DNA of 64,000 bases from Tectiglobus sp965215755 (GCA_965215755.1 OZ244119.1:2914001-2978000), one strand, 5' to 3'; counted from the stretch's first letter, positions 1-8,503 are shown. The notes: generated by a model from the letters alone, not told the origin. Program-made: numbers and translations.

Positions 1-596
1 GGGGCCAGTTCATTGGCGCGTGCGAGAAGAATGTTTTCCCAATCCTTGGCGGCCCGTTGGGCGTAAGCATCGAGAGTTGCACCACTGGTGCCGACCATGT
101 GGACGTGGTCTGGGATTTCGCAGGGTTTCTCAGAAATGTAGTGCATAGCGGTTGCCGAGAAACCAAGGTCGAGGCTGCGATCCGGCATGAGCTGGTGGTG
201 GAACCCAATCCCGCAGGCATGTACAAAGACGTTTTCGAATTCCTTATAGTAGGTGTTCTCATCATTGCCATCGAGGCCCTGCATTGACTTGAAGAGCGTC
301 GAGAAGTCATTGCTGGCAAGATCCGTGTACGTTACAACGACCTGGCGGTCTGGAAACCGGCTACGCATAGCTGCAACTGTATCGCGAATAGACTTCTTGG
401 ATGTGCCTCCATCCGCGGCGCCAAAGTCGGCGATGTTGAGCGCTCGGTCTGTTGAGGGCTCTGGCAGAGCTGCAACGGCATCCATCAACATCCCGCTTGC
501 ATTATCGATAACGTCCTTCGCGCCTCTCGTACTTTCGCTGTAGTAGCCACCGCTTTTCATGGAGGTTGTCGCGGCTGTCTTGCTGGTCGTCGTCAT
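1..596 (-). CDS. SABATH-type SAM-dependent carboxyl methyltransferase, 3' end cut by window edge
   Basis: Translated from the reverse strand, the ATG at 596 opens a frame that stays open to base 1 (198 codons). Visible SABATH-family marks are an N-terminal SGGYYSE segment (residues 15-21), a SAM-binding NIADFGAADGGTS (54-66), YTDLASNDF (90-98) and SATAMHYIS (147-155), which corresponds to the conserved SxxxxxWLS region of plant carboxyl methyltransferases. Such enzymes methylate small carboxylic acids (salicylate, benzoate, jasmonate) or purine nitrogens. The substrate here cannot be read. The C-terminal helical cap and substrate-selecting half lie outside the window. A second in-frame ATG at codon 13 is an alternative start. 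The gene points away from the amidase at 1001 and is separated from it by a MITE-like repeat. Confidence 0.85.
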   Translation of the reverse strand, partial: MTTTSKTAATTSMKSGGYYSESTRGAKDVIDNASGMLMDAVAALPEPSTDRALNIADFGAADGGTSKKSIRDTVAAMRSRFPDRQVVVTYTDLASNDFSTLFKSMQGLDGNDENTYYKEFENVFVHACGIGFHHQLMPDRSLDLGFSATAMHYISEKPCEIPDHVHMVGTSGATLDAYAQRAAKDWENILLARANELA

Positions 597-661
597 TATC
601 GGTTGCCCTGTCACTGTCATCGCTTGGGGATGAGCTTAGACCAACGCTACCTGTGAAGACC

Positions 662-927
662 AGGGTCCGGCCTCATTATTAGAGGCTCTCACTACCGGCC
701 GGAGGCGGAAAACAGGCAAGTTGAGATGGCGCAGGACGTGCCGGGCATATTCAAGCCAGATTAACGCCGAATGCTCTCCGCCTCTGACCGACCCGCAAGG
801 CTCATTCTGATTTGGTCGACAACAGGCGCGTGAGCGCGGACATCATTCGGTATTCAAGCGATCGCAACGCATTGCTCTGGCCAAATCAGAACGCGTATTG
901 GACCCTTTAATAATGAGGCTGGACCCT
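662..927. mobile_element. MITE-like element with 23-base terminal inverted repeats
   Basis: Bases 662-684 (starting AGGGTCCGGCCTCATTATTA) and the reverse complement of 905-927 match at 21 of 23 positions, bounding a 266-base unit with no coding frame. Inside it is a second, perfect 11-base inverted repeat, TTCTGATTTGG (805-815) with CCAAATCAGAA (881-891). The right end also carries GGACCCT twice in direct orientation (900-906 and 921-927), like the repeated end motifs of some insertion sequences. I see no clear target-site duplication. It occupies most of the gap (597-1000) between the SABATH gene and the amidase. Calling it a non-autonomous transposable element or IS relic is inference. It could also be a large structured regulatory region. 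Confidence 0.55.
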
Positions 928-1000
928 AGTGGGGTTGATGACTATCGGTTATCATCAAAGGCAGCAGGTCATTGGTCCATACAAACCGAGTTGAACTCTG

Positions 1001-2401
1001 ATGAGTGAATTGTGGAGATTGAGCGGGACAGAGATTGCGGAGCAGGTTCGCGGCAAGAAAGTATCTGCTGTCGAGGTCTGTAACTCTGCCCTCAAACGGG
1101 TTGCAGAACTCAATCCGACGATCAATGCCGTAGTGCACCGAACAGATGATGAGGCGCTTGCGGCTGCAAAGGCCATTGATGCGGCAGTTGCGAAAGGTAA
1201 GGACGTTGGGCCGCTGGCGGGCGTTCCTGTCACAATCAAGGTGAATACAGACCAGGCTGGTTATGCGAATACCAATGGTCTTCGGCTGCAGGAAAACCTG
1301 ATTGCCGATCAGGATAGTCCGATTGTTTCCAATCTGCGCAAGGCCGGTGCAGTGATTGTTGGCCGGACGAACACGCCGGCATTTTCATTGCGCTGGTTCA
1401 CACGCAATGGCGTGCACGGTCACACGCGCAATCCTGTCAATATGAAGTTGACGCCGGGTGGATCTTCGGGTGGCGCGGCGGCCTCGGTGGCGAGCGGCAT
1501 GTGCGCGATTGGTCATGGTACCGATATCGGCGGATCGATCCGTTACCCCGCTTATGCCTGCGGCCTTCAAGGGCTAAGGCCTACAATTGGGCGCATCGCG
1601 GCTGCAAATTTCACTGCGGCGGACCGGCATGTCGGTGCCCAGCTGATGGCTGTCTCCGGGCCCATTACGCGTTCGGTTTCCGATCTCAGGCTTGCGCTTG
1701 GGGCGATGTCGCAAAAGGATTTGCGTGACCCCTGGTGGACACCAGCATCAATGGAGACCGGAGAATTTCCCAAGCGGGCCGCGCTGACAATCGCGCCTGA
1801 AGGCTTGAAGGTTGATCCGCCCGTGGAAGCGTCGTTGCGCGAGGCAGCCGCACGATTGATCGATGCGGGCTGGGACGTTGTAGAAACTGACTGTCCGCCA
1901 TTTCGTGAACCTGCGCGATTGCAGGCGCAGCTGTGGCTTGCCGAGTTTCGCCGTACGGGTGCCAAGGCGATCGGGGAAGAGGCTGATCCTGACTCAAGTT
2001 TCGTCTATGCGCAGATGGAGCGGCTTTGTCCGGCGCCGGGACTGGATGACTTTATGGATGCCTTGCAAAAACGTGTGACGTTACTGCGGGAATGGAGTTT
2101 GTTCCTGGACAATTATCCGGTCCTGATCTGTCCAGTATCGGCAGAAGTTCCGTTTCCTGATTTGGATGACGTTCAGTCGCCCGAGCGATTTGAGGAAATT
2201 ATGGAAGCGCAACTAACTCAGGTGGGGTTGCCGCTGATGAGTTTGCCGGGGCTTTCGGTGTTTACCGGAATGTCCGATGATGTGCCTCTCGGTGCTCAAT
2301 TGATTGGCGGACGCTACCAAGAGGACATTCTTCTCCAGGCAGCAGCCGAGATTGAATCGCGCAGTCCCAAAATTGAAGTTGCTACTCCTGCTGCGGATTG
2401 A
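1001..2401 (+). CDS. Amidase-signature family amidase
   Basis: A 466-residue amidase-signature hydrolase, normal length for the family. It cleaves carboxylic amides using a Lys-cisSer-Ser triad, all of which is visible: K80 in PVTIKVN, S155 in TPGGSSGG and the nucleophile S179 in DIGGSI. The spacings of 75 and 24 residues are canonical. The Gly/Ser-rich signature spans about 150-185. The natural amide substrate is not deducible. The start is the ATG at 1001, without a strong ribosome site, and no better in-frame start lies upstream. A NIPSNAP gene follows 45 bases downstream and may be co-transcribed. The protein has no signal peptide and should be cytoplasmic. Confidence 0.9.
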   Translation: MSELWRLSGTEIAEQVRGKKVSAVEVCNSALKRVAELNPTINAVVHRTDDEALAAAKAIDAAVAKGKDVGPLAGVPVTIKVNTDQAGYANTNGLRLQENLIADQDSPIVSNLRKAGAVIVGRTNTPAFSLRWFTRNGVHGHTRNPVNMKLTPGGSSGGAAASVASGMCAIGHGTDIGGSIRYPAYACGLQGLRPTIGRIAAANFTAADRHVGAQLMAVSGPITRSVSDLRLALGAMSQKDLRDPWWTPASMETGEFPKRAALTIAPEGLKVDPPVEASLREAAARLIDAGWDVVETDCPPFREPARLQAQLWLAEFRRTGAKAIGEEADPDSSFVYAQMERLCPAPGLDDFMDALQKRVTLLREWSLFLDNYPVLICPVSAEVPFPDLDDVQSPERFEEIMEAQLTQVGLPLMSLPGLSVFTGMSDDVPLGAQLIGGRYQEDILLQAAAEIESRSPKIEVATPAAD

Positions 2402-2446
2402 GGCGTAGCGTTCCTAACTCCGAATTCATCAACTTAGTGAGGCACC

Positions 2447-2761
2447 ATGATTGTCAATATTCGAACCTATACGCTGCTGCCACGTAAGATGCCGACCTAC
2501 CTCAAGCTCTTTGAAGAACTGGGTTTGCCAGCCATGCAGCGGCACGGGTTGGAGCTGATGGGGTATTACACCAGCGTTGTCGGACCGCAAAACCAACTCG
2601 TTCATTTGTGGCGGTTTGATAGTCTGGCGGATATGGAGCAGAAGCGGGCTGCGCGAGACGCTGATCCCGGTTGGCATGAATTTCTTTCCAAGACGGACGG
2701 TCTTGTTCTTATGCAGGAAGATAAAGTGATGAAGCCATCATCGTTTTCGCCGGCTGCGTGA
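2447..2761 (+). CDS. NIPSNAP family protein
   Basis: A 104-residue protein with the single-domain NIPSNAP pattern: an N-terminal IRTYTLLP strand (residues 5-12), the central LELMGYYTSVVGPQNQLVHL stretch and a later WHEFLSK. The fold is a dimeric ferredoxin-like alpha/beta barrel. Bacterial members have no agreed biochemical function, although many sit beside catabolic genes. Here it follows the amidase by 45 bases on the same strand, with a GTGAGG ribosome site ahead of the ATG at 2447, so the pair probably forms a small operon. It ends 19 bases before the convergent mntR gene. Confidence 0.85.
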   Translation: MIVNIRTYTLLPRKMPTYLKLFEELGLPAMQRHGLELMGYYTSVVGPQNQLVHLWRFDSLADMEQKRAARDADPGWHEFLSKTDGLVLMQEDKVMKPSSFSPAA

Positions 2762-2779
2762 TTGGGATGGCGATGCCGG

Positions 2780-3232
2780 CTACTTCTTTTGTTCGGCAAA
2801 CGCCTTGAAGATGGCGAGCGTCTCGTCACTGACATGATGCTCGATCCCTTCGGCGTCTGATTCTGCTGTTTCAGGTGAGACGCCGAGGGAGATCAAAAAC
2901 TCGCGTACAACATGATGACGGTCCCTGGCCATGTCAGCCATTTCCCGTCCTTCATCGGTGAGAAAGATCGAGCGGTACGGCTTGCTCGTAACCAAACCAT
3001 CGCGCTGTAGTCGCTGGATGGTATTGTTCACGGTTGGCTTCGACACACCAAGCCACTCTGCCAGATCCACAGCACGGGCCTCACCGGTCTCGTCGATCAG
3101 CTTGGCGATCAACTCCACATAGTCTTCAGCAACTTCGGTCTGATGGGCATCACGCACGCGCTGGAACCGTGCGGCATGGCTCTGCGCATCGCTTCCTCCG
3201 TCGGTGCTGTGATCAGTCTCATCGTCTGCCAT
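2780..3232 (-). CDS. mntR: Manganese-responsive regulator MntR (DtxR family)
   Basis: A 150-residue DtxR/MntR-type repressor. A winged helix-turn-helix covers about residues 36-98 (DLAEWLGVSKPTVNNTIQRL is the recognition segment), followed by a helical metal-binding and dimerisation domain. Aligning by eye with Bacillus MntR, probable metal ligands are D37 and E40, H106 (RHHVVREF), E128, E131 and H132 (AEGIEHHVS). It lacks the SH3-like domain of DtxR, as expected for MntR. The first 30 residues are acidic and low complexity. The gene is divergent from mntABCD, and an MntR-type operator lies in the shared intergenic region, so it should repress manganese uptake, and possibly itself, when Mn is replete. 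Confidence 0.93.
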   Translation of the reverse strand: MADDETDHSTDGGSDAQSHAARFQRVRDAHQTEVAEDYVELIAKLIDETGEARAVDLAEWLGVSKPTVNNTIQRLQRDGLVTSKPYRSIFLTDEGREMADMARDRHHVVREFLISLGVSPETAESDAEGIEHHVSDETLAIFKAFAEQKK

Positions 3233-3283
3233 CGCGACCCCGAATCCGAAATCCGATCATTGTTTAGCTGAAAACCTCGATTT

Positions 3284-3313
3284 CACAAAGTTAGCCCTTG
3301 CTAATTCTTTGTG
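3284..3313. promoter_or_regulatory. Candidate MntR operator upstream of mntA
   Basis: TTAGC at 3291-3295 and GCTAA at 3300-3304 form an inverted repeat with a 4-base spacer, matching the TAGC-N4-GCTA core of enterobacterial MntR boxes. It is nested in a wider imperfect dyad, CACAAAG (3284-3290) and CTTTGTG (3307-3313). The site lies between mntR (start 3232) and mntA (start 3390), where one operator could control both directions. The repeat is seen directly. Its function is inferred from family knowledge and position. Confidence 0.75.
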
Positions 3314-3389
3314 GTATTGCTACTTATGAGGGTGTCGACGTCTATTATTGCGTCTAGCTACTCGTTATAGCTTGTGATGGACACTGATT

Positions 3390-4412
3390 ATGAAGGCCCA
3401 GTTGGACCGCCAAATGAGACTACAGCCAGCCTTTAGGCCATTGTGCAGCTTGGCTGGGATGTTGCTTTCATTGGTGATGTTGCTGGCATTGACTGTTGGG
3501 CTACCGAGCCGGGCCGACGCTGAGGCCAAAGCAATTGAAGTCGTGGCTACAACCGGAATGATCGCCGATGCGGCTCGTGTCGTCGGCGGGGACCATGTCA
3601 AGGTCAGAGCTCTGATGGGGCCGGGTGTTGACCCGCATGCCTATCGCCAAACGCGGAGCGATATTGTTGCAATGACGCGTGCGGACCTGGTGTTGTGGCA
3701 CGGGCTTTACCTCGAAGCGCAAATGGAAGACTTCCTGCGCAAGCTCGCTAAGACTCGCGTGGTGGTTGCCGTGGCCGAGCAGTTGCCGAAACAAAACCTC
3801 ATGGCGCACGATGACTATGAGGACAAGTTTGACCCCCACGTTTGGATGGATCCTGAGATCTGGTCCAAGGTTGTTGTGCAAGTCCAAACAGCTCTATCGG
3901 ACGTAAGCCCAGAACACAAAGCGAAGTTTGTGGCCAACACCGCATCGTATCTGGAAGAGATCAAAACACTGAGCCGGTATGCCAAACAAGTTCTTGAGAC
4001 TGTTCCGTTGCAAAGCCGTGTTCTGCTGACAGCGCACGATGCGTTCAACTACTTCGGCAAGGCCTATGGTTACGAAGTGATCGGGATCCAAGGCATATCG
4101 ACAGAGAGTGAAGCCGGATTGAAGCGGATAGGCGAGCTGGTTGACGTCTTGGTGCAGCGAAAAATCGGAGCTGTTTTTGTTGAGTCGTCTGTCTCTGATC
4201 GCAACATGCGCGCCTTGATCGAAGGGGCAGCCTCGAAAGACCACAAGGTGGTGATTGGCGGCGAACTCTTTTCCGATGCGATGGGCGCAGATGGAACCTA
4301 CGAAGGCACCTACATCGGTATGATCGATCACAACTCGACAACAATCGCCAGAGCGTTAGGCGGATCGGCAACGGTATCAGGAATGTCAGGCCGCCTATCG
4401 CCTTCAAAGTGA
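3390..4412 (+). CDS. mntA: Manganese/zinc ABC transporter substrate-binding protein
   Basis: A 340-residue cluster A-I (TroA/ZnuA/PsaA) periplasmic metal-binding protein. A hydrophobic segment at about 17-40 ending in SRADAEA is a signal peptide. Metal ligands resemble those of TroA: H83 (DPHAYR), H150 (FDPHVWMD), H216 (TAHDAFNYFG) and D296 (ELFSDAMG). No long His-rich loop of the zinc-specific ZnuA type is present, and the neighbour is MntR, so manganese is the more likely cargo. It is the first gene of a four-gene operon (mntABCD), and the next gene overlaps or abuts its stop. An MntR-type operator precedes it. Confidence 0.9.
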   Translation: MKAQLDRQMRLQPAFRPLCSLAGMLLSLVMLLALTVGLPSRADAEAKAIEVVATTGMIADAARVVGGDHVKVRALMGPGVDPHAYRQTRSDIVAMTRADLVLWHGLYLEAQMEDFLRKLAKTRVVVAVAEQLPKQNLMAHDDYEDKFDPHVWMDPEIWSKVVVQVQTALSDVSPEHKAKFVANTASYLEEIKTLSRYAKQVLETVPLQSRVLLTAHDAFNYFGKAYGYEVIGIQGISTESEAGLKRIGELVDVLVQRKIGAVFVESSVSDRNMRALIEGAASKDHKVVIGGELFSDAMGADGTYEGTYIGMIDHNSTTIARALGGSATVSGMSGRLSPSK

Positions 4413-4423
4413 GAGTCATTGCA

Positions 4424-5239
4424 ATGTTAGAACCGTCTGTACGTCTCGCCACAAGTGAAGGTCAGGCACTGCCGTCTCAGGAGATGGACAATGCTGCCTT
4501 GGCAGTGCAGGGTCTGACGGTCTCGTACGGTGAGACGCCTGCTGTTTTCTCGGTTGATGCAATTTTCCCAGCAGGGCAAATGATTGCGATTGTCGGTCCG
4601 AACGGGGCGGGGAAGTCAACGCTGCTGAAGGCCGCGCTGGGAATCGTACGACCGCTGTCAGGTCGTGTCACCGTATTCGGCGCGCCGCTGGCGAAGGCGC
4701 GCCATCGGGTCGCGTATGTTCCGCAGCGGGCGAGTATCGATTGGGATTTCCCGACACGCGTGATCGATGTTGTCATGATGGGCCTGTATCGCGAGCTGGG
4801 CCTGTTGCGGATGGTGCGATCGCATCACCGCGAAAAAGCACTGGATGCTCTTGAGCGCGTCGGGATGGTGGATTTTGCCGAGCGTCAGATCGGACAGCTT
4901 TCTGGCGGACAGCAGCAACGCGTCTTTCTGGCCCGAGCGCTCGCACAGGATGCCGACCTCTATCTTCTCGACGAACCGTTTGCCGGTGTTGATGCCGCCA
5001 CGGAAAAAGCGATTGTTGATGTGCTGAAGCACTTGCGTGATGAGAAACGGACGGTTGTGTGTGTCCATCATGATCTTGCGACCGTTCCGGCTTACTTCGA
5101 TCGCGTTTTCTTGATCAACGTCCGCAAGATCGCCGAAGGCCCCGTTGCCACGACCTTTACGGAAGAGAACCTGCAAGCTGCTTACGGAGGACGGCTGGCC
5201 ACCGCACAGATGGAGCAACAGCCAGCGTTCTTGGGCTAG
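4424..5239 (+). CDS. mntB: Manganese ABC transporter ATP-binding protein
   Basis: Cytoplasmic ATPase of the metal importer, 271 residues from the ATG at 4424. An in-frame GTG at 4409 overlapping the mntA stop is an alternative start giving 276 residues. Walker A (GPNGAGKST), the ABC signature (LSGGQQQRV) and Walker B with D-loop (LYLLDEPFAGVD) are all intact, as is the switch histidine region (VCVHHDLATV). Length and order (binding protein, ATPase, two permeases) fit MntABCD/SitABCD systems. The next gene starts 12 bases after its stop, so it is translated from one operon mRNA. Confidence 0.92.
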   Translation: MLEPSVRLATSEGQALPSQEMDNAALAVQGLTVSYGETPAVFSVDAIFPAGQMIAIVGPNGAGKSTLLKAALGIVRPLSGRVTVFGAPLAKARHRVAYVPQRASIDWDFPTRVIDVVMMGLYRELGLLRMVRSHHREKALDALERVGMVDFAERQIGQLSGGQQQRVFLARALAQDADLYLLDEPFAGVDAATEKAIVDVLKHLRDEKRTVVCVHHDLATVPAYFDRVFLINVRKIAEGPVATTFTEENLQAAYGGRLATAQMEQQPAFLG

Positions 5240-5251
5240 GTCACCCCTGAG

Positions 5252-6463
5252 ATGTCCTCTTTGATCGAAGCGCTTCTTCTGCAGGCAGGCTACAACGCGG
5301 CCCTGGTTGCAATTGGAGCTATGCTGCTGGGCATCGCGGCCGGCGTCACTGGGACGTTCCTTTTTCTTAGGAAGCGCGCATTGGTCAGCGACGCGGTTGC
5401 CCACGCGACGCTTCCTGGTATTGGGTTGGCATTCATTGCCATGGTTATGCTGGGAATGGATGGCCGCAACCTTGTTGTGCTGATGCTTGGCGCCAGTACG
5501 ACGGCGGTGCTGGGGCTGCTGGCAGTCGAATGGATCTCGCGTCGGACACGGCTGGCGGAAGATGCTGCAATCGGTGCCGTCCTATCCGTATTCTTTGGGT
5601 TCGGTGTCGTACTACTGACCATCATTCAAGCTTTATCAGCCGGGCGGCAAGCTGGCCTTGAGAGCTTTCTGCTTGGCTCAACAGCCGGCATGTTATTTGC
5701 CGATGCGGTTGTTATTCTTATTGGCGGCTCTATCGCCGTTACACTTGTAGTGCTCTTGCGCCGGCCCATGACAGTGGTCTCATTTGATCCTGAGTTTGCT
5801 CAATCGTCCGGCATTCGCGTGCGCATGATCGATCTTATGATCATGGGGCTTGTCACCGCGGTAACGGTAATTGGTCTCAAGATTGTGGGGCTCATTCTAA
5901 TTGTCGCGATGTTGATCATTCCCTCTGTTGCGGCTCGGTTCTGGAGCAATCGCACGGACCGCGTGGTGACGATTGCGGGGCTCATTGGCGGTTTGTCAGG
6001 ATACACAGGTGCTGCGGTGTCGGCCTCCGCCCCGAGTTTGCCGACAGGGCCGATTATTGTTTTGATTTGCTTTGCACTATTTGTGGTTTCGCTTTTCCTT
6101 GCGCCCAATCGTGGTGTCCTGGCTTCGGTGCTGCGTCAGCGCCAATTCCAGTTGCGCGTCCATCGACGGCAGGGGTTGCTTGGTATCGCGCGGGACGAAC
6201 CGATTTTTGATCGTCTGACACTTGCTGTTTTGCGACGTGCCGGCCTCATCCGCCGCGACGGGGTTCCAACGACCGCTGGCCGTGCGCAGGCCGCCAAGGC
6301 ACTACGTGACGAGCGGCGATGGGAGATTGCGCGTACCGTCCATCAGGATGATGCGATTACCAGTCAGTATGACGGGCTGACGTCGATTGAGACGGTGTTG
6401 ACGAAGGATGAGATTGCTGAGATCGACCGTCTGATCGGGCGGCCACTGGAGGTGACCAACTGA
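5252..6463 (+). CDS. mntC: Manganese ABC transporter permease with C-terminal winged-helix-like extension
   Basis: A 403-residue ABC-3 family membrane permease. The first 290 or so residues hold about eight hydrophobic segments, with the typical early FLRKRALVSDAVAHATLPG motif, which is near the cytoplasmic coupling region. Residues of about 295-403 form a soluble tail (LAVLRRAGLIRRDGVPTTAGR, then DEIAEIDRLIG) that resembles the winged-helix and metal-binding part of DtxR-type repressors, as in TroC-like permeases. Ordinary permeases of this family are about 280-300 residues long. The stop overlaps the ATG of the next permease, so the two are translationally coupled and probably form a heterodimer. 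Confidence 0.9.
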   Translation: MSSLIEALLLQAGYNAALVAIGAMLLGIAAGVTGTFLFLRKRALVSDAVAHATLPGIGLAFIAMVMLGMDGRNLVVLMLGASTTAVLGLLAVEWISRRTRLAEDAAIGAVLSVFFGFGVVLLTIIQALSAGRQAGLESFLLGSTAGMLFADAVVILIGGSIAVTLVVLLRRPMTVVSFDPEFAQSSGIRVRMIDLMIMGLVTAVTVIGLKIVGLILIVAMLIIPSVAARFWSNRTDRVVTIAGLIGGLSGYTGAAVSASAPSLPTGPIIVLICFALFVVSLFLAPNRGVLASVLRQRQFQLRVHRRQGLLGIARDEPIFDRLTLAVLRRAGLIRRDGVPTTAGRAQAAKALRDERRWEIARTVHQDDAITSQYDGLTSIETVLTKDEIAEIDRLIGRPLEVTN

Positions 6464-7389
6464 TGGGTGCCGAATTTGTACAGCTCAGTCTTGCACCTAT
6501 CCTGATTGGTGTCTTTGCTGCTGTCGCCTGCGCCCTGCCCGGCAACTTCCTCATCCTCCGGCGGCAAGCTCTCATTGGTGATGCAATTTCGCACGTCGTC
6601 CTGCCTGGGATTGTGGTGGCGTTCCTGGTGACGGGAAGCGTGACTGCGTGGCCTATGATGCTCGGCGCTGGGGTGGCTGCTGTCGTTGCGGTGGCGTTGA
6701 TCGAAACCATCAAGCGTCTCGGCAATGTGGAACCAGGAGCTGCCATGGGCGTGACATTCACATCGATGTTCGCTGGCGGCGTGTTACTGCTCGAGCAAAG
6801 CGATACAAGTTCAGTGCATCTCGATGTGGAGCATGCTCTCTACGGTAACCTGGAGAGCCTTATATGGATTGAGGCTGAGGGCTGGTCGTCGCTGCTGGAT
6901 CCCGCGGCTCTTGCGCAGCTGCCACCAGAATTGAGCCGTATCGCGGTTGTGGCCGGCCTCATCAGTTGCTTCATTGTCGCCCTGTGGCGGCCGCTCAAGA
7001 TTTCGACGTTTGATGAGGCATTTGCACGGGCTGTCGGCATACCAACGGCGGCTCTTGGGTTTCTCTTGGTCGTCGTTGCAGCGATCGCAGCTGTTGCGGC
7101 GTTCGATGCCGTTGGCTCGATTATTGTCATTGCCATGTTCATCTGTCCGCCGGCTGCGGCGCGGTTGATGACCAATCGGTTGGAGATACAGATCTGGTGG
7201 AGCGTTGGGTTCGCCGTCGTCTCAGCGATCCTGGGATATGTTCTGGCAGGCTACGGGCCACAATGGTTTGGACTGGATAATGCCGTCAGTGCGGCCGGGA
7301 TGATCGCAACTGTGTCTGGAATGATCCTAGCACTGGCCTGCCTGCTTGCGCCCCACCGCCAACGGATTGCCGAAGCGGCGACCGAGTGA
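6463..7389 (+). CDS. mntD: Manganese ABC transporter permease, second subunit
   Basis: A 308-residue ABC-3 family permease with about eight membrane spans and the FLILRRQALIGDAISHVVLPG coupling motif near residue 27-47. It lacks the soluble tail of its partner MntC. Its ATG at 6463 shares a base with the mntC stop. It ends the mntABCD operon, and the following gene converges from the other strand 29 bases later. I see no hairpin terminator in that short gap. Confidence 0.92.
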   Translation: MGAEFVQLSLAPILIGVFAAVACALPGNFLILRRQALIGDAISHVVLPGIVVAFLVTGSVTAWPMMLGAGVAAVVAVALIETIKRLGNVEPGAAMGVTFTSMFAGGVLLLEQSDTSSVHLDVEHALYGNLESLIWIEAEGWSSLLDPAALAQLPPELSRIAVVAGLISCFIVALWRPLKISTFDEAFARAVGIPTAALGFLLVVVAAIAAVAAFDAVGSIIVIAMFICPPAAARLMTNRLEIQIWWSVGFAVVSAILGYVLAGYGPQWFGLDNAVSAAGMIATVSGMILALACLLAPHRQRIAEAATE

Positions 7390-7417
7390 TTGAGGCCTGC
7401 CGCGACGTGCATATGTT

Positions 7418-8179
7418 TTAGCGCGTAGCTTGAATGGCGCTGCCAAAGGCTTCGAATAGTGCTCGATTTATGGGGTTCGTTTGCGGATCATACTCCGCGT
7501 GCCATTGGACGCCTAAGGCAAAGCCGGGTGCATCCGCGATTCGAATGGCCTCTGCGGTTTCGTCTTCTGCGATCCCTTCGATAATCACACGCTCGCCGGG
7601 TTGCAAGATGCCCTGGCCATGGAGCGAATTGACGTGGATTTTGTCCTTGCCGAAGATTTTTGCAAATTCACCGTCCTGGCAAAGGCGGACTTCATGGCGA
7701 TCGGCGAACACGACCTCCGGATCGGGGTGAAAGTCGCCATTGGGCAAACGTGGCGCGCGGTGGTTGAGCTTGCCGGGTAGATCTCGGATTTCCGGGTGAA
7801 GTGAGCCACCGAAGGCGACGTTCATTTCCTGGAAGCCACGGCAAATTGCGAAGATCGGCACAGCGCGTTCAACGCAGATACGTGTGAGTTCGAGCGCCAT
7901 CGCGTCTCGGTTTTCATCGTAAGGCTCGTATGCCGGGTCCGGCTGAGTATCAAAGTGCGTCGGGTGTACGTTGGCTCTGGCCCCCGTCAACAGAACCGCA
8001 TCGACAGTATCAAGTAGCGCGCCGATGTCTGTGATTTGTGGATCGGCAGCAAACATGAGAGGTAGCGCACCGCAGATATCTGCCAGTGCTGAAAGATTGC
8101 GTTCACCGACGAGTTGAACGTCGACGCGTTCGTATAGGAAATGCGCGTTGCCAATGACGCCGACCACAGGTTTGGCCAT
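7418..8179 (-). CDS. Gamma-glutamyl-gamma-aminobutyrate hydrolase-like protein (peptidase C26, class I GATase fold)
   Basis: A 253-residue stand-alone class I glutamine-amidotransferase-fold hydrolase. The nucleophile elbow is FAICRGFQEMN with C113, and the His/Glu pair is H227 and E229 in GVQWHAEYD. PuuD members cleave gamma-glutamyl-GABA in putrescine breakdown, and relatives act on other gamma-glutamyl compounds. No putrescine genes are nearby, so the substrate is open. It converges on mntD. Its start at 8179 is the ATG giving the usual KPVVGVIG first strand. It is a different branch from the second GATase in this window (44578-45255). Confidence 0.85.
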   Translation of the reverse strand: MAKPVVGVIGNAHFLYERVDVQLVGERNLSALADICGALPLMFAADPQITDIGALLDTVDAVLLTGARANVHPTHFDTQPDPAYEPYDENRDAMALELTRICVERAVPIFAICRGFQEMNVAFGGSLHPEIRDLPGKLNHRAPRLPNGDFHPDPEVVFADRHEVRLCQDGEFAKIFGKDKIHVNSLHGQGILQPGERVIIEGIAEDETAEAIRIADAPGFALGVQWHAEYDPQTNPINRALFEAFGSAIQATR

Positions 8180-8503
8180 GATCTCAATTCCTTAATTGCC
8201 TGGAATCACTATGGATATCCTGCAAAATACTGCAATCCGGTGCCGCAATGCAAAGCGGCGGATTGCGCGCAAGTTCTCATCGCAGTGCTGAAGAATGGGG
8301 CGCCGGATACTTATGCGGTAGCAGAGCGGCTGTGCAAAACCGCAGAGCTGCGAAAACAATTGGTGAAGAGCATCTTGTCAGCTGGTGCTGCAACTTGCGA
8401 GCGGGTTTCATTCGACCTGGGATGATTCCGGGCCTTCGTTGTGCGCATTCGCTGAATTGGTATAACATTTAGCACTTAAGCTTTTGAGACCGGGAGTTGA
8501 GTA
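8180..8503. other. Intergenic region, no supported gene
   Basis: About 320 bases lie between the divergent C26 hydrolase (start 8179) and the dioxygenase (start 8504). It must hold both promoters, but I could not assign -35/-10 boxes with confidence. A plus-strand frame from 8141 to 8425 reads through it, but it begins inside the neighbouring gene and matches nothing I recognise. No strong hairpin is seen. Confidence 0.5.

Noticed and set aside
4658..5404. 248-residue minus-strand frame opposite mntB
   Set aside because: It is an antisense shadow of an intact ABC ATPase gene.
8141..8425. 94-residue plus-strand frame
   Set aside because: It begins inside the C26 hydrolase gene on the other strand, has no ribosome site and no recognisable domain.
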